Positions 1 through 7,793 of a DNA stretch of 44,034 nucleotides are shown here, piece by piece. The DNA lies in assembly GCA_947626355.1 (NCBI GenBank), contig CANQRV010000019.1, forward strand, positions 1-44,034. The letters run 5' to 3'. Every line of letters starts with the position of its first letter. The first letter of the stretch is position 1. The position numbers and the translations under genes are program-made. Under the pieces are notes generated by a model, which was given only the letters and a program-made list of their open reading frames with translations, did no database searches and was not told the DNA's origin. This DNA comes from an uncultured Muribaculaceae bacterium. GTDB taxonomy: Bacteria > Bacteroidota > Bacteroidia > Bacteroidales > Muribaculaceae.

Positions 1-103
1 CCCATTCAGACTTCCCCCGCTATAAAATAACAGGCTTTTCGGAAGCACAAGACATTTTTAAATGAAAGAGCCGTGGCTCTGGAAGAAATATTATCTAAAA
101 GAC

Positions 104-135
104 ATTGCGTGAGTCAAGAAATTTCAGTACATTTG
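104..135 (+). promoter_or_regulatory. Bacteroidetes-type promoter of the TPR regulator gene
   Basis: ATTG at 104-107, a 20-bp spacer, and TACATTTG at 128-135, which matches the -33 / -7 (TAnnTTTG) pattern of Bacteroidetes primary sigma factor promoters. Transcription would start near 141, leaving a leader of about 210 nt before the lipoprotein gene. Confidence 0.5.
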
Positions 136-349
136 CATACCCAAACCCCGATGGGACTGATGGTGATTGCACTGCAAGTCTCATAACAGCTACCGGGGGC
201 ATCGAGCCCCCGGTGACTGCACCCCAAACCCCTCCGGGAACCTCCGGCTCATACCTGCATGTCTCAAAGTCTCTCCGGACTTTGAACATATATTAACATT
301 TAACAATACAAATCCCAGTCAACATTTTTCAGGACGGGTCAATAAGATA
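136..349 (+). other. structured 5' leader with a possible 11-codon leader ORF
   Basis: This non-coding stretch between the promoter and the gene at 350 holds a short ORF at 150-185 (MGLMVIALQVS then TAA). It is followed at once by a perfect 9-bp stem (192-200 with 206-214, loop ATCGA) and a second 7-bp stem (265-271 with 278-284). No uridine tract follows either stem. The arrangement resembles an attenuator or a structured UTR, but no known riboswitch or leader family was recognised. Upstream, 1-103 holds only a small AGAGCC/GGCTCT hairpin at 67-80. Confidence 0.3.
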
Positions 350-2218
350 ATGAGTTTTCCAAAGCATCTGGTTTTTATGGTCTGCTGCATTCTCCTTACT
401 ATGGCGGGATGTGGCGGAGATAGAGTGTCGCAGGCTCTCGACAGGGCTGAAGCGATTAAGGACGATTATGCCGATTCTGCGTTGGCAATACTTGAAAGCA
501 TACCGTCAAATACAATAAGGGATGATGCTCAGCGGGCAAGACTGGTTCTTCTGAAAACATATGTCAAAGCAAACTTGTGTCAGCTTTCAGAATGTGACGA
601 TAGTCTTATTAGTGTTGTTGCTGATTATTATGACAAGGAGAAGATGCACAGTGAGGCGGTGATGGCATATTTCTATAAGGCTGATATATTGAGTCGTGCT
701 GATGACTATCCAGAAGCTATGAAGAATGTCTTGAAATCGCTTGAATGGAATGATAAAGCAAACGATTCACGTTTCAGGGCAAAGGCGTACGATCTGATCG
801 GAGACATTTATTCCCATGCAAGCAATTACCCTCAGGCCATATCATATAATAGAAAAGCAGCCCATATTTTTAAAGGGTTGGGGCGTAAGAACAACGAATT
901 CTATTCACTTATAAGCGCGGCAAGATCTTATTCCCAGGATGACACCACTGAAAGCGTGGCTGTGGAGCTCCTCGACAGTCTTAGGGATAATTTCAGAAAT
1001 ATGGACTCTACGGCACTCGGACTGCTACACTACAGATATATATATCCTCTGTATCTTTTGGGAAGACATCATGAAGGATATGAGCATTACAGGAAGGCAC
1101 TCTCTTACTGGAAGGGGGAAGACAGGCTCGAGAGCAAGCCGTTGGTGGCAGACATGTTCACCAATATCGGCATGTACGACAGCGCCGCCTATTATCTCGA
1201 GCAGGAACGTCTTATTAATCCGGATTATGACAATGATGCCACCTATCATTTCGCTCTTCGTAATCTTGCCGACAGTCTCGGTGATATCCCGCTTTTCTAT
1301 AAGGAGGTCATGACGTTTTCCGAGCTTGAAAGGGCTGATGTGAGGGCGGCGATGCGCGACGAGGTGTCGCTGATCGAGAGGGATTTCGAGCATGACCGTG
1401 CCGAAAGGGCTCGCGTCAGGAGCGTGACCATCAAACTGATCGCTATCTTCGCCGTAGTCCTTATGGCTATGGCAGGTATCTTCGCGTTTTTCCTGATCAG
1501 GCAGCGACACCACCTAAGGGTGCTCGAGCTTCAAAAAAAGGAGGCCGCTACAAGGAAGGAGAAGGAGAAGCTGGAGATCAAGGAGGCCGCGACAAGGAAG
1601 GAGAAGGAGGAGTTGCAGAAAAAGGAGGCTGAGACCCGGAGGGTGAACGAGGAGCTCCAGAGCCGGGAGGTGCAGACAAGAAAGGAGATGGAGGAGCTGC
1701 GCCAACAGCTGCAGTCGGGTATGGAGGAGGCCGAGGAGCTGAAGAAACTGCTCTCGGCTACCGACGACATAAAAATCAGGCAGCCTCTCCAGGCCCTTGA
1801 CGCCATCTACGAAGGATATTTCAGGATGAAGGATATGGATGACTCGCAGGTCGGATACGGTCAGCTGCTCGAGCGGTTCAATAAAGAGATCGAGAAGATG
1901 CGTTCTCCGGAATACGTCGGTCATCTTGAGTCGGTGCTCGACGGGCGGTGTGACTATTTCCTCTCGCAGCTGCGTGGTCTGGAGAAGCGTCCCAACGACA
2001 GGGACATGAAGATGCTGACGTATGTCCTGGCCGGCTTCTCGCCACGCGTCATAGCGTTGCTCTGCGACATGAAGCTTACCAACTACAATCTCCGCTACAG
2101 CCGCATGAAGAGCAGCCTGAGGAAGTATGACCCCGACGTCCACGAGCGACTGACGCACCTGGCCAGGCTCGCCTCCTCCGGTCGCCTCCTGTCCCGACCC
2201 GGCCTTAATGCCAAATGA
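350..2218 (+). CDS. Membrane-bound TPR regulator with coiled coil and C-terminal HTH
   Basis: Protein of 622 aa. It opens with a lipoprotein-type signal (lipobox TMAGC, Cys21), followed by about 330 residues of TPR-like helical repeats. A single membrane segment lies at about 358-383 (VTIKLIAIFAVVLMAMAGIF), then a highly charged coiled coil at about 395-475 made of 14-residue repeats. The C-terminal region (about 560-600) has a LuxR/sigma-4-like helix-turn-helix pattern (VLAGFSPRVIALLCDMKLTN...RYSRMKSSLRK). Known Bacteroidetes proteins share this layout and are thought to pass a periplasmic signal to cytoplasmic transcription; no ligand can be inferred here. I chose ATG 350 because the upstream in-frame extension runs through the hairpin leader and carries no signal peptide. 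The signal could be an uncleaved anchor rather than a true lipoprotein signal. The first kilobase is visibly less GC-rich than the neighbouring genes. Confidence 0.8.
   Translation: MSFPKHLVFMVCCILLTMAGCGGDRVSQALDRAEAIKDDYADSALAILESIPSNTIRDDAQRARLVLLKTYVKANLCQLSECDDSLISVVADYYDKEKMHSEAVMAYFYKADILSRADDYPEAMKNVLKSLEWNDKANDSRFRAKAYDLIGDIYSHASNYPQAISYNRKAAHIFKGLGRKNNEFYSLISAARSYSQDDTTESVAVELLDSLRDNFRNMDSTALGLLHYRYIYPLYLLGRHHEGYEHYRKALSYWKGEDRLESKPLVADMFTNIGMYDSAAYYLEQERLINPDYDNDATYHFALRNLADSLGDIPLFYKEVMTFSELERADVRAAMRDEVSLIERDFEHDRAERARVRSVTIKLIAIFAVVLMAMAGIFAFFLIRQRHHLRVLELQKKEAATRKEKEKLEIKEAATRKEKEELQKKEAETRRVNEELQSREVQTRKEMEELRQQLQSGMEEAEELKKLLSATDDIKIRQPLQALDAIYEGYFRMKDMDDSQVGYGQLLERFNKEIEKMRSPEYVGHLESVLDGRCDYFLSQLRGLEKRPNDRDMKMLTYVLAGFSPRVIALLCDMKLTNYNLRYSRMKSSLRKYDPDVHERLTHLARLASSGRLLSRPGLNAK
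1538..1705 (+). repeat. Four 42-bp in-frame repeats coding a 14-aa coiled-coil unit
   Basis: Units start at 1538, 1580, 1622 and 1664. They encode KEAATRKEKEKLEI, KEAATRKEKEELQK, KEAETRRVNEELQS and REVQTRKEMEELRQ. Fourteen residues equal two heptads, so changes in copy number would lengthen the coiled coil without breaking its register. The first two units are nearly identical in DNA, which suggests recent duplication. Confidence 0.85.
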
Positions 2219-2252
2219 GGGAGGGACGGCTCCTTGCGGCGCCGTCCCTCCC
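2219..2252. terminator. Bidirectional terminator hairpin between convergent genes
   Basis: Perfect 12-bp stem GGGAGGGACGGC (2219-2230) with GCCGTCCCTCCC (2241-2252) and a 10-nt loop. It starts right after the stop codon of the TPR regulator and faces the end of the M3 peptidase gene (2284). It has no long U-tract. Confidence 0.7.
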
Positions 2253-2283
2253 GGAATGTCAGTCGTGCGGTATTGCTGTCGGC

Positions 2284-4401
2284 TTATTTCTCGAAGCCGC
2301 GCAGACGCAGCAACGCGTGCGCGTCTGGCTTGTGGCCGCGGAAGCGCTCGAAGAGCACCATCGCGTCCTCGGTGTCGCCGCTCTCCAGGATGTTCTTCTT
2401 ATAGGAAGCCGCTGTCTTCGCGTCGAAGGGACCGTTCTTCTCGAAGAGCTCCCACGCGTCGGCCTCGAGCACCTGGCTCCAGAGGTAGGTGTAGTAGCCG
2501 GAGGCGTAGCCGTCGTCGCCGAAGATGTGCTTGAAGTAGGGGGAGCGGTAGCGGAAGGTGATTTCCTCGGGCATGCCGATCTTCTTCGCGTAGGCGGCCT
2601 CGAACGAGGGCACGTCGACGCCCTCGCCGTCGGTGGCGCCCCATGCGAGGTCGAGCAGCGCGGCGCCTGCCAGCTCCGTCGTCATGAAGCCCTGGTTGAA
2701 CTTCGAGGAGGCGTTGAGCTTCCTGATCAGCTCGTCGGGGATGGTCTCGCCGGTCTTGTAATGCTTCGCATACTCCCTGAGCATCTCGGGAAGGAAGGCG
2801 AAGTGCTCGTTAAACTGTGAGGAGAGCTCCACATAGTCGCGGTCTACATTGGTGCCGGCGAGGCTCTTGTAGGGAGCCTTGGTGAGCATCCCCTGGAGGG
2901 CGTGGCCGAACTCATGGAAGGTGGTCTCCACCTCGTCGATGGTGAGCAGCGCGGGAGTGTCGCCGGCCGGAGGAGTGAAATTGCCCACATTGTAGACGAT
3001 CGGACGCTTCATGCTGCCGTCGCCGTAGAGGCCGGCGCTCTGCATCTGCTCCATCCATGCGCCCTGGCGCTTGCTGGCGCGGGGGAAGAAGTCGGTCATG
3101 AATACGGAGATATGCTCGCCGGTCTTGGCGTCGACCACGTCGTAGACGGTCATCTGGTCCATGTATCCTTTCGCGTCGGGCATCTCCACCATCTTTATGC
3201 CGTAGAGGCGCTCGGCGGCCAGGAAGAGCCCCTTCAGCACGTTGTCGAGCGAGAAATACTGGCGCACCTCGTTCTCGTCGATGTCATATTTCTGCTTCTT
3301 CACCTTTCCGGCGTAGTAGTAGTAGTCCCACGGGGCGATCTTGAAGTCGCCCCCCTCGCTGTCGACGATGGCCTGCATGTCGGCCACCTCCTCGCGGCTG
3401 CGCTCCACCGCCGGCTCAAACACCTGGAGAAGCAGGTTCTCGGCGTTCTCGGGGGTCTTGGCCATCACGCGCGAGGTCATCATCTGCGCGAAGGTGTCGA
3501 AGCCCATCAGCTTCGCCTTCTTCGCGCGGAGCTTCACGATCTGCTCGATCACCGGGTAGTTGTTGGTGTCGCCGAAAGAGGCCAGGGTGGTGTAGCCCTT
3601 GTAGATGGCCTCGCGCAGACCGCGGTTGTCGGCATACTGGAGCACCGGCAGACGGCTCGGCCCGTGGAGGGTGAACACCCAGAGGCCGTCGAGGCCGCGG
3701 GCCTTCGCCTCCTCGGCGGCGATCGCCTTCGACGACTCCGGAAGCCCGGCGAGGTCGGCCTCGTCGTAGACCGTCACGAAGAAGTTGTTGGTGGCCGTAA
3801 GGAGGTTCTTGTTGAATCTGATGAAGAGGGCGGCCAGCTCGTCGTTGATCTTCACCAGCTCGGCCTTCTTCTCCGGAGTGAGGGCCGCGCCCTGCTCGGC
3901 AAACTCGCGGTAGTATTTCTCCGTGAGGCGCTTCTGCACGTCGGTCATCCCCTGACGGTCGCGGTTGTCGTAGACGCTCTTGATGCGCTGGAAGAGGAGC
4001 TCGTTGAGGTTGAGCTCGTTGCTCGCCTGATTGAGAAGCGGGATGGCCTCCTCGGCCATGGCGGCGAACTCATCGGTGCTCAGCGCTCCGTCGTAGGTGT
4101 AGAACACCGACGACACCCTCTCAAGGATCGGCGACACGTTCTCCAGCGGGAGGATCGTGTTGTCGAAGTCGGGGGTCGCCCGGTTGCGGATTATGTTGTC
4201 GATGTTCTGCTTCATCTCCTCGATGCCGGCCTTGATGGCCGGGATGAAGTCGGAGGTCTTGATCTCGCTGAAGGGCGGGATCTCATACTTTGCCGTGTAG
4301 GGCTTCAGAAACGGATTGTCCTGGGTCTGCGCCATAATCGGATTCTGGGTTGCCCCCAGCAGCAGTATGGCCGCGGCGGCAATGATTGGTTTGACGTTCA
4401 T
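2284..4401 (-). CDS. dcp: M3-family zinc metallopeptidase, peptidyl-dipeptidase Dcp-like
   Basis: Protein of 705 aa, the usual length for the Dcp/oligopeptidase A branch of family M3. The zinc signature HEFGH lies near residue 495 (TTFHEFGHALQGML). The family-typical end region (YRSPYFKHIFGDDGYASGYYTYLWSQVLEADAW) and a C-terminal GxxxDAxxLLRxRGF-like tail are present. The start at 4401 gives a clean signal peptide (MNVKPIIAAAAILLLGATQNPIMAQ), so the enzyme is likely periplasmic, where it would remove dipeptides from the C-terminus of short peptides. An in-frame ATG 20 codons upstream would hide the signal peptide and overlap the promoter. The gene looks monocistronic, with its own promoter at 4459-4490 and a hairpin after it. 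Assignment to the dipeptidase rather than endopeptidase branch is by overall resemblance. Confidence 0.92.
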   Translation of the reverse strand: MNVKPIIAAAAILLLGATQNPIMAQTQDNPFLKPYTAKYEIPPFSEIKTSDFIPAIKAGIEEMKQNIDNIIRNRATPDFDNTILPLENVSPILERVSSVFYTYDGALSTDEFAAMAEEAIPLLNQASNELNLNELLFQRIKSVYDNRDRQGMTDVQKRLTEKYYREFAEQGAALTPEKKAELVKINDELAALFIRFNKNLLTATNNFFVTVYDEADLAGLPESSKAIAAEEAKARGLDGLWVFTLHGPSRLPVLQYADNRGLREAIYKGYTTLASFGDTNNYPVIEQIVKLRAKKAKLMGFDTFAQMMTSRVMAKTPENAENLLLQVFEPAVERSREEVADMQAIVDSEGGDFKIAPWDYYYYAGKVKKQKYDIDENEVRQYFSLDNVLKGLFLAAERLYGIKMVEMPDAKGYMDQMTVYDVVDAKTGEHISVFMTDFFPRASKRQGAWMEQMQSAGLYGDGSMKRPIVYNVGNFTPPAGDTPALLTIDEVETTFHEFGHALQGMLTKAPYKSLAGTNVDRDYVELSSQFNEHFAFLPEMLREYAKHYKTGETIPDELIRKLNASSKFNQGFMTTELAGAALLDLAWGATDGEGVDVPSFEAAYAKKIGMPEEITFRYRSPYFKHIFGDDGYASGYYTYLWSQVLEADAWELFEKNGPFDAKTAASYKKNILESGDTEDAMVLFERFRGHKPDAHALLRLRGFEK

Positions 4402-4458
4402 GTTGCGGTATTTAGGTTGTTGTTGTTGTTCATGATACGGCTTTTCGGCTTTCAGCCG

Positions 4459-4490
4459 CAAAGATAGTCAGAAAGTCTGATATTGCCAAT
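4459..4490 (-). promoter_or_regulatory. Promoter of the M3 peptidase gene
   Basis: On the minus strand, ATTG (4490-4487), a 20-bp spacer and TATCTTTG (4466-4459) fit the Bacteroidetes -33/-7 pattern. The predicted leader is about 50 nt and runs to the ATG at 4401. The site lies between the end of the preceding nuclease gene (4492) and the peptidase. Confidence 0.6.
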
Positions 4491-4491
4491 T

Positions 4492-5595
4492 TTAATTCCC
4501 GGTAAACTCGAACTCGGTGATCAGCGGGTAATGGTCTGACGTGTTGATCTTACCCCGCTTCACGCTCAGCGCCTTCAGGTCGCCCCGGTAGAGCACCTGG
4601 TCGATATGGAAATAGAAGAGATGGGCGTTGTAGGTGAAGGTGGGCCCGAAGTTGGTCTCCGTGTAGGCGTCGCGCATGTCGTCGCCCTTCAGCAGGCTGT
4701 AGCTCCAGGAGGCGGGCACGTCGTTGAAGTCGCCGCACACTATCAGGTTGCCCTTCACCGTGTCGATGGCCTCGCGCAGACGCGACGCCACACGCGCCCG
4801 GTCGCGGAAGGATGTCCTCAGCTTCTGGAAGATGCTCCCCTTCAGCTCGCGCATGCTCTCCTTCGCGCCCCCTACAGTGCGCATCTCGCTCACCACCTGA
4901 CGCTCCTTCTCGCTGAGATTGAACGAGGGCAGATGCACCATGGCCACCACCACCCGGCGCCCTCCCGGGAAGTGCACCTTGAAGAAGTCGTAGCTCACGC
5001 GCCCCTCGGCCCCGCTGATGCCCATGCGGTCTACCGGGTATTTCGACATGATCTTGATGTCGTTGCTGTTGAGCCCGGCGCGGTAGGGATAGGCCTTCGC
5101 CACGCTGTCGATGAGCTGCGGCGTGGCGTTACGGAACTCATCGGGCGAGAAATTGTAGAGCTCGGCCATCGCCACTATGTCGACCCCGCTGTGGAGTATG
5201 TATTCCAGAGCGCGGTTGCCGGGGTAGTCGGGCTGCCGCATGTCGTCGGTGTGGAGTATGTTGTAGCTCATGAGGCGGAATGTGGCGGCTCCCTCCGCCG
5301 CCTTCTTCGGAAAGCTGAGCGGGAAAGCCTCCCCGACAGGGCCGGCGCATGCCACTATCGCCAGCGCTCCTATGCCGGCGAATATGAAGCGCCGGCAGAG
5401 AAGCCAGTAGAGGATGATGATGCCCGTGATGACGGTGAAGTAGGGGAGGGCCAGCGTCAGCACCGACGGGGTGGCCATATACTCCGGATTGATTCTGCCG
5501 CCGTAGGCCGACAGCATCATCAGCAGGTAGAAAAGTATGCTTACCGCCCGCAGCACATTGCGCACCACCGGGCTCACTATTGGTATGTGAAACAT
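4492..5595 (-). CDS. Membrane-anchored endonuclease/exonuclease/phosphatase family protein
   Basis: Protein of 367 aa. The first 95 residues hold three hydrophobic segments (about 12-30, 45-65 and 70-90). The rest is an EEP (DNase I-like) domain with its catalytic motifs visible: MSYNI near residue 110, a metal-binding Glu in AMAEL, CGDFND, and the C-terminal SDHYPL. The EEP family cleaves phosphodiesters in nucleic acids or phosphoesters in lipids and inositol phosphates. The membrane anchor makes an extracytoplasmic or lipid substrate plausible, but that is inference. It lies 50 nt downstream of the second rhomboid gene on the same strand, so it is probably the last gene of that operon. Confidence 0.85.
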   Translation of the reverse strand: MFHIPIVSPVVRNVLRAVSILFYLLMMLSAYGGRINPEYMATPSVLTLALPYFTVITGIIILYWLLCRRFIFAGIGALAIVACAGPVGEAFPLSFPKKAAEGAATFRLMSYNILHTDDMRQPDYPGNRALEYILHSGVDIVAMAELYNFSPDEFRNATPQLIDSVAKAYPYRAGLNSNDIKIMSKYPVDRMGISGAEGRVSYDFFKVHFPGGRRVVVAMVHLPSFNLSEKERQVVSEMRTVGGAKESMRELKGSIFQKLRTSFRDRARVASRLREAIDTVKGNLIVCGDFNDVPASWSYSLLKGDDMRDAYTETNFGPTFTYNAHLFYFHIDQVLYRGDLKALSVKRGKINTSDHYPLITEFEFTGN

Positions 5596-5645
5596 ATTCT
5601 TAATCCTTTATTTCAATCGGTTGCCTCCTCCGGGCCGCAGTCGCC

Positions 5646-6497
5646 TCATTTGCGGAGCCTGCGGGAGAGGAGCTCGAGTTCGTTTCTTTCTCCGTGTGTC
5701 AGCGAGCCGTAGCCCGAGAAGCGTATCTTGTCGAGCAGCTCGTCGAGCCGCGCGTGGTCGCCATGCATCCTGCTGCCGGCTTCGGCCACGGCGCGGCCGT
5801 CGCGCCGTCGCGCCTTTGCCCGGCGCATACCCTTGCCGACCTTCGCGGCCAGGGCGGCTGTCAGCCCGGGACGCCGGCGGCACGCCAGACCGAAGAGGGC
5901 GCCGAAGGCCGCTCCTCCGATGTGGGCCATCTGCGTGGGCCAGTTGCCCCACGAGCCCGCCAGGCAGAGCAGCATGCACCCTACGGCGAGCCATTTGAGG
6001 CTCACCTCCCCGATGAGCATCAGCCGGAGCCGGAGATGCGGCGTGAGCACCGCCGCCGTGGCCATCACCGCCAGCACCGCGGCCGACGATCCGCAGAGAT
6101 GGCTCCCGCCGGTCGCTGTGAGAGCGCACACCGCCAGATACATCACTCCGCCGGCCACGCCGCCTCCGATATAGGCCACCGCCAGCCCCCGGCTGTCGGA
6201 AAGCGTCAGCGACAGCCGTCCGAACCAGAAGAGCCACAGCATGTTGAAGAGCAGATGGAGCAGCGAGAACTGCGTCACCATGTAGCTCAGCAGAGTCCAC
6301 GGACGCCACGCCCAGTCGCCGAAGCCCGACGGCAGCGCGAGCGCCCTCTCGAGGGTGGCCTCCGTGAGCGGACACCCGGCGGGAAGCAGCGACACCACGG
6401 CCGTCAGAAGCCATACGGCCACGTTGACACCCAGCAGCCACGCGAGTGCGGCCGAGCCACACCATCCGGCGAATCTCCTAAAAATACCGCCGCCCAT
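5646..6497 (-). CDS. Rhomboid-family intramembrane serine protease (second of a pair)
   Basis: Protein of 283 aa with six hydrophobic segments. The rhomboid hallmarks are HLLFNMLWLFWFG in the second segment, a catalytic-serine motif of form GSSA (near residue 136, HLCGSSAAVLAV) and AHIGG with the catalytic His near 192. The usual GxSG is altered at the last position (A for G), although the Ser/His dyad remains. The C-terminus is a basic cytoplasmic extension of about 70 residues (RRAKARRRDGRAVAEAGSR and onward), typical of some Bacteroidetes rhomboids. The ATG lies inside the 3' end of the preceding rhomboid gene (20-bp overlap), which indicates translational coupling. Its substrates are unknown. 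Confidence 0.88.
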   Translation of the reverse strand: MGGGIFRRFAGWCGSAALAWLLGVNVAVWLLTAVVSLLPAGCPLTEATLERALALPSGFGDWAWRPWTLLSYMVTQFSLLHLLFNMLWLFWFGRLSLTLSDSRGLAVAYIGGGVAGGVMYLAVCALTATGGSHLCGSSAAVLAVMATAAVLTPHLRLRLMLIGEVSLKWLAVGCMLLCLAGSWGNWPTQMAHIGGAAFGALFGLACRRRPGLTAALAAKVGKGMRRAKARRRDGRAVAEAGSRMHGDHARLDELLDKIRFSGYGSLTHGERNELELLSRRLRK

Positions 6498-7245
6498 TCA
6501 GTGTGCCTTTCTTTTTCCAGTAGAGAAGCAGGATGAGGCCGAAGATCATGCCTCCGAGATGCGCGAAATGGGCCACCGTGTCCATCCTGCCGCTCACTCC
6601 GAAGAAGAACTCCAGCACCGCATAGCCCAGCACCATGTATTTAGCCTTCACGGGCACCGGGATGAAGAAGAGGTAGAGGGGCATGTCGGGAAACACGAAG
6701 GCGAATCCCAGCAGCAGGCCGAAGACGGCGCCCGAGGCGCCGATGGTCACCAGCGAGGAGCGGAACATCTCCATCGCGTTGGCGAAGCCGGCGTCGCCCG
6801 CCGCCGTGGCCGACTCCACCACCTGCCGCATGCTGTCGTAGGTCATGCCGTTCATCCGCGCTATGCCGGTGATGTAGTCGTGGCGCCATGTGGCCGCCCA
6901 CATCCCCTCCTGCACCAGCGCCGCTCCCACGCCACACACCATGTAGAAGACGAAGAAGCGCTTCGGCCCCCACACCTGCTCCAGCACACGCCCGAACATC
7001 CACAGCGTAAACATGTTGAAGAGGATATGGAGCGGCGACGACGGGTCGTGGACAAACATGTAGGTGATCAGCTGGATCGGATTGAACCTGTCTGACCACG
7101 CGAAATGAAGCCCCAGCACATTGACTATAGTGGCGGAGAACCGGGGAAAGACAATCTCAACCACCCATATCAGGAAGTTGATTATGATGAGATTCTTGGT
7201 GACGGGCGGAATCTGCGCCCATCGAGAGCCTATATTCTGAAACAT
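6478..7245 (-). CDS. Rhomboid-family intramembrane serine protease (first of a pair)
   Basis: Protein of 255 aa. It carries the full rhomboid signature: HILFNMFTLWMFGR, the catalytic GASG (Ser near residue 170, TIGASGAVFGLLLGF) and AHFAHLGG with the catalytic His near 227. Rhomboids cut membrane proteins within or next to a transmembrane helix. This is the first gene of a minus-strand operon of two rhomboids and the EEP protein. The -7 box TAACTTTG lies only 4 nt before this ATG, so the mRNA is probably leaderless. A long insert between the early helices (about 105-160) carries a soluble stretch rich in Ala and Met. Confidence 0.93.
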   Translation of the reverse strand: MFQNIGSRWAQIPPVTKNLIIINFLIWVVEIVFPRFSATIVNVLGLHFAWSDRFNPIQLITYMFVHDPSSPLHILFNMFTLWMFGRVLEQVWGPKRFFVFYMVCGVGAALVQEGMWAATWRHDYITGIARMNGMTYDSMRQVVESATAAGDAGFANAMEMFRSSLVTIGASGAVFGLLLGFAFVFPDMPLYLFFIPVPVKAKYMVLGYAVLEFFFGVSGRMDTVAHFAHLGGMIFGLILLLYWKKKGTLNGRRYF

Positions 7246-7249
7246 ACCG

Positions 7250-7257
7250 CAAAGTTA
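7250..7257 (-). promoter_or_regulatory. -7 box of the rhomboid operon, predicted leaderless start
   Basis: The minus strand reads TAACTTTG (7257-7250), then CGGT and the ATG at 7245. With about 5 nt from the -7 box to the start of transcription, the mRNA would begin at or near the A of the start codon. A clear -33 TTTG was not found. Confidence 0.5.
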
Positions 7258-7264
7258 GTAATTT

Positions 7265-7286
7265 CCCCGCTATTACGGGGGTTTTT
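7265..7286 (+). terminator. Hairpin plus T-tract between the divergent rhomboid and HU genes
   Basis: CCCCG (7265-7269), loop CTATTA, CGGGG (7276-7280), then GTTTTT. It looks like a plus-strand intrinsic terminator although no plus-strand gene precedes it. It could end a short antisense RNA or read-through, or be incidental. Confidence 0.3.
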
Positions 7287-7338
7287 GACCCTTTTTATCA
7301 AAAAATCGTCTGCACCGTTGAAATATTCATGCTTTTAA

Positions 7339-7369
7339 TTTGTAATAATAAGACAAAGTCGTATATTTG
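7339..7369 (+). promoter_or_regulatory. Promoter of the HU gene
   Basis: TTTG at 7339-7342, a 19-bp spacer and TATATTTG at 7362-7369, an exact match to the Bacteroidetes -33/-7 consensus. The leader of about 27 nt is AT-rich and ends AAGTT before the ATG at 7402, with no SD. Confidence 0.8.
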
Positions 7370-7401
7370 CCCCAATTTGTTAATTTAATACATATCAAGT
7401 T

Positions 7402-7665
7402 ATGAACAAGACAGATCTTGTGAACGAAATCGCCGCCAAGGCCGGCCTCAACAAGGTGGCCGCCAAGGCCGCCCTCGATGCCTGCCTCGAATCGATAGAG
7501 CAGGCCCTCGCCAACGACGACAAGGTGCAGCTCATCGGATTCGGCACTTTCTCGGTTGTGGAAAAAGAGGCCCGCGAAGGCATCAATCCCCAGACCAAGG
7601 AGAAAATCCAGATCCCTGCCCGCAAGGTGGTGAAATTCAAACCTGCCGTCGACCTGGGCAAGTGA
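7402..7665 (+). CDS. hup: HU-family DNA-binding protein
   Basis: Protein of 87 aa, a full-length HU monomer. It starts MNKTDLVNEIAAKAGL and has the core IGFGTFSV. The DNA-binding beta arm reads REGINPQTKEKIQIPARK, with the conserved NPxT and the Pro that intercalates between bases. It ends in the usual VVKFKP strand and helix. HU bends and compacts DNA as a dimer. The gene has its own strong consensus promoter and is followed by an intrinsic terminator, so it is transcribed alone, as suits an abundant protein. I cannot tell which HU paralogue it is. Confidence 0.96.
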   Translation: MNKTDLVNEIAAKAGLNKVAAKAALDACLESIEQALANDDKVQLIGFGTFSVVEKEAREGINPQTKEKIQIPARKVVKFKPAVDLGK

Positions 7666-7708
7666 CCCGACGATAACAGGCCCTCATTCTCCCGGGCCGA
7701 TGCGTCAG

Positions 7709-7742
7709 AGCGCTGCCTCTCCGGGCGGCGCTTTTGCTTTTT
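7709..7742 (+). terminator. Intrinsic terminator of the HU gene
   Basis: Stem AGCGCTGCC (7709-7717) with GGCGGCGCT (7724-7732), one G-T wobble, loop TCTCCG, followed by a T-rich tail. The tail also carries the TTTG of the argS promoter, so the two elements overlap. Confidence 0.75.
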
Positions 7743-7764
7743 ATCCCTTTTTTGCTTATCTTTG
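7733..7764 (+). promoter_or_regulatory. Promoter of argS
   Basis: TTTG at 7733-7736, a 20-bp spacer and TATCTTTG at 7757-7764. The -33 element sits inside the T-tract of the HU terminator. The predicted leader is about 24 nt. Confidence 0.7.
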
Positions 7765-7793
7765 TGGCCTGAAACAGTAATTATCTTCGCTAA

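Noticed and set aside
136..300. Possible tRNA or known riboswitch in the leader
   Set aside because: No cloverleaf, no TTCGANNC T-loop and no recognised riboswitch core; only two simple hairpins.
2902..4467. A 521-codon plus-strand frame opposite the M3 peptidase
   Set aside because: No motif, and it is antisense to a gene with an intact HEFGH site.
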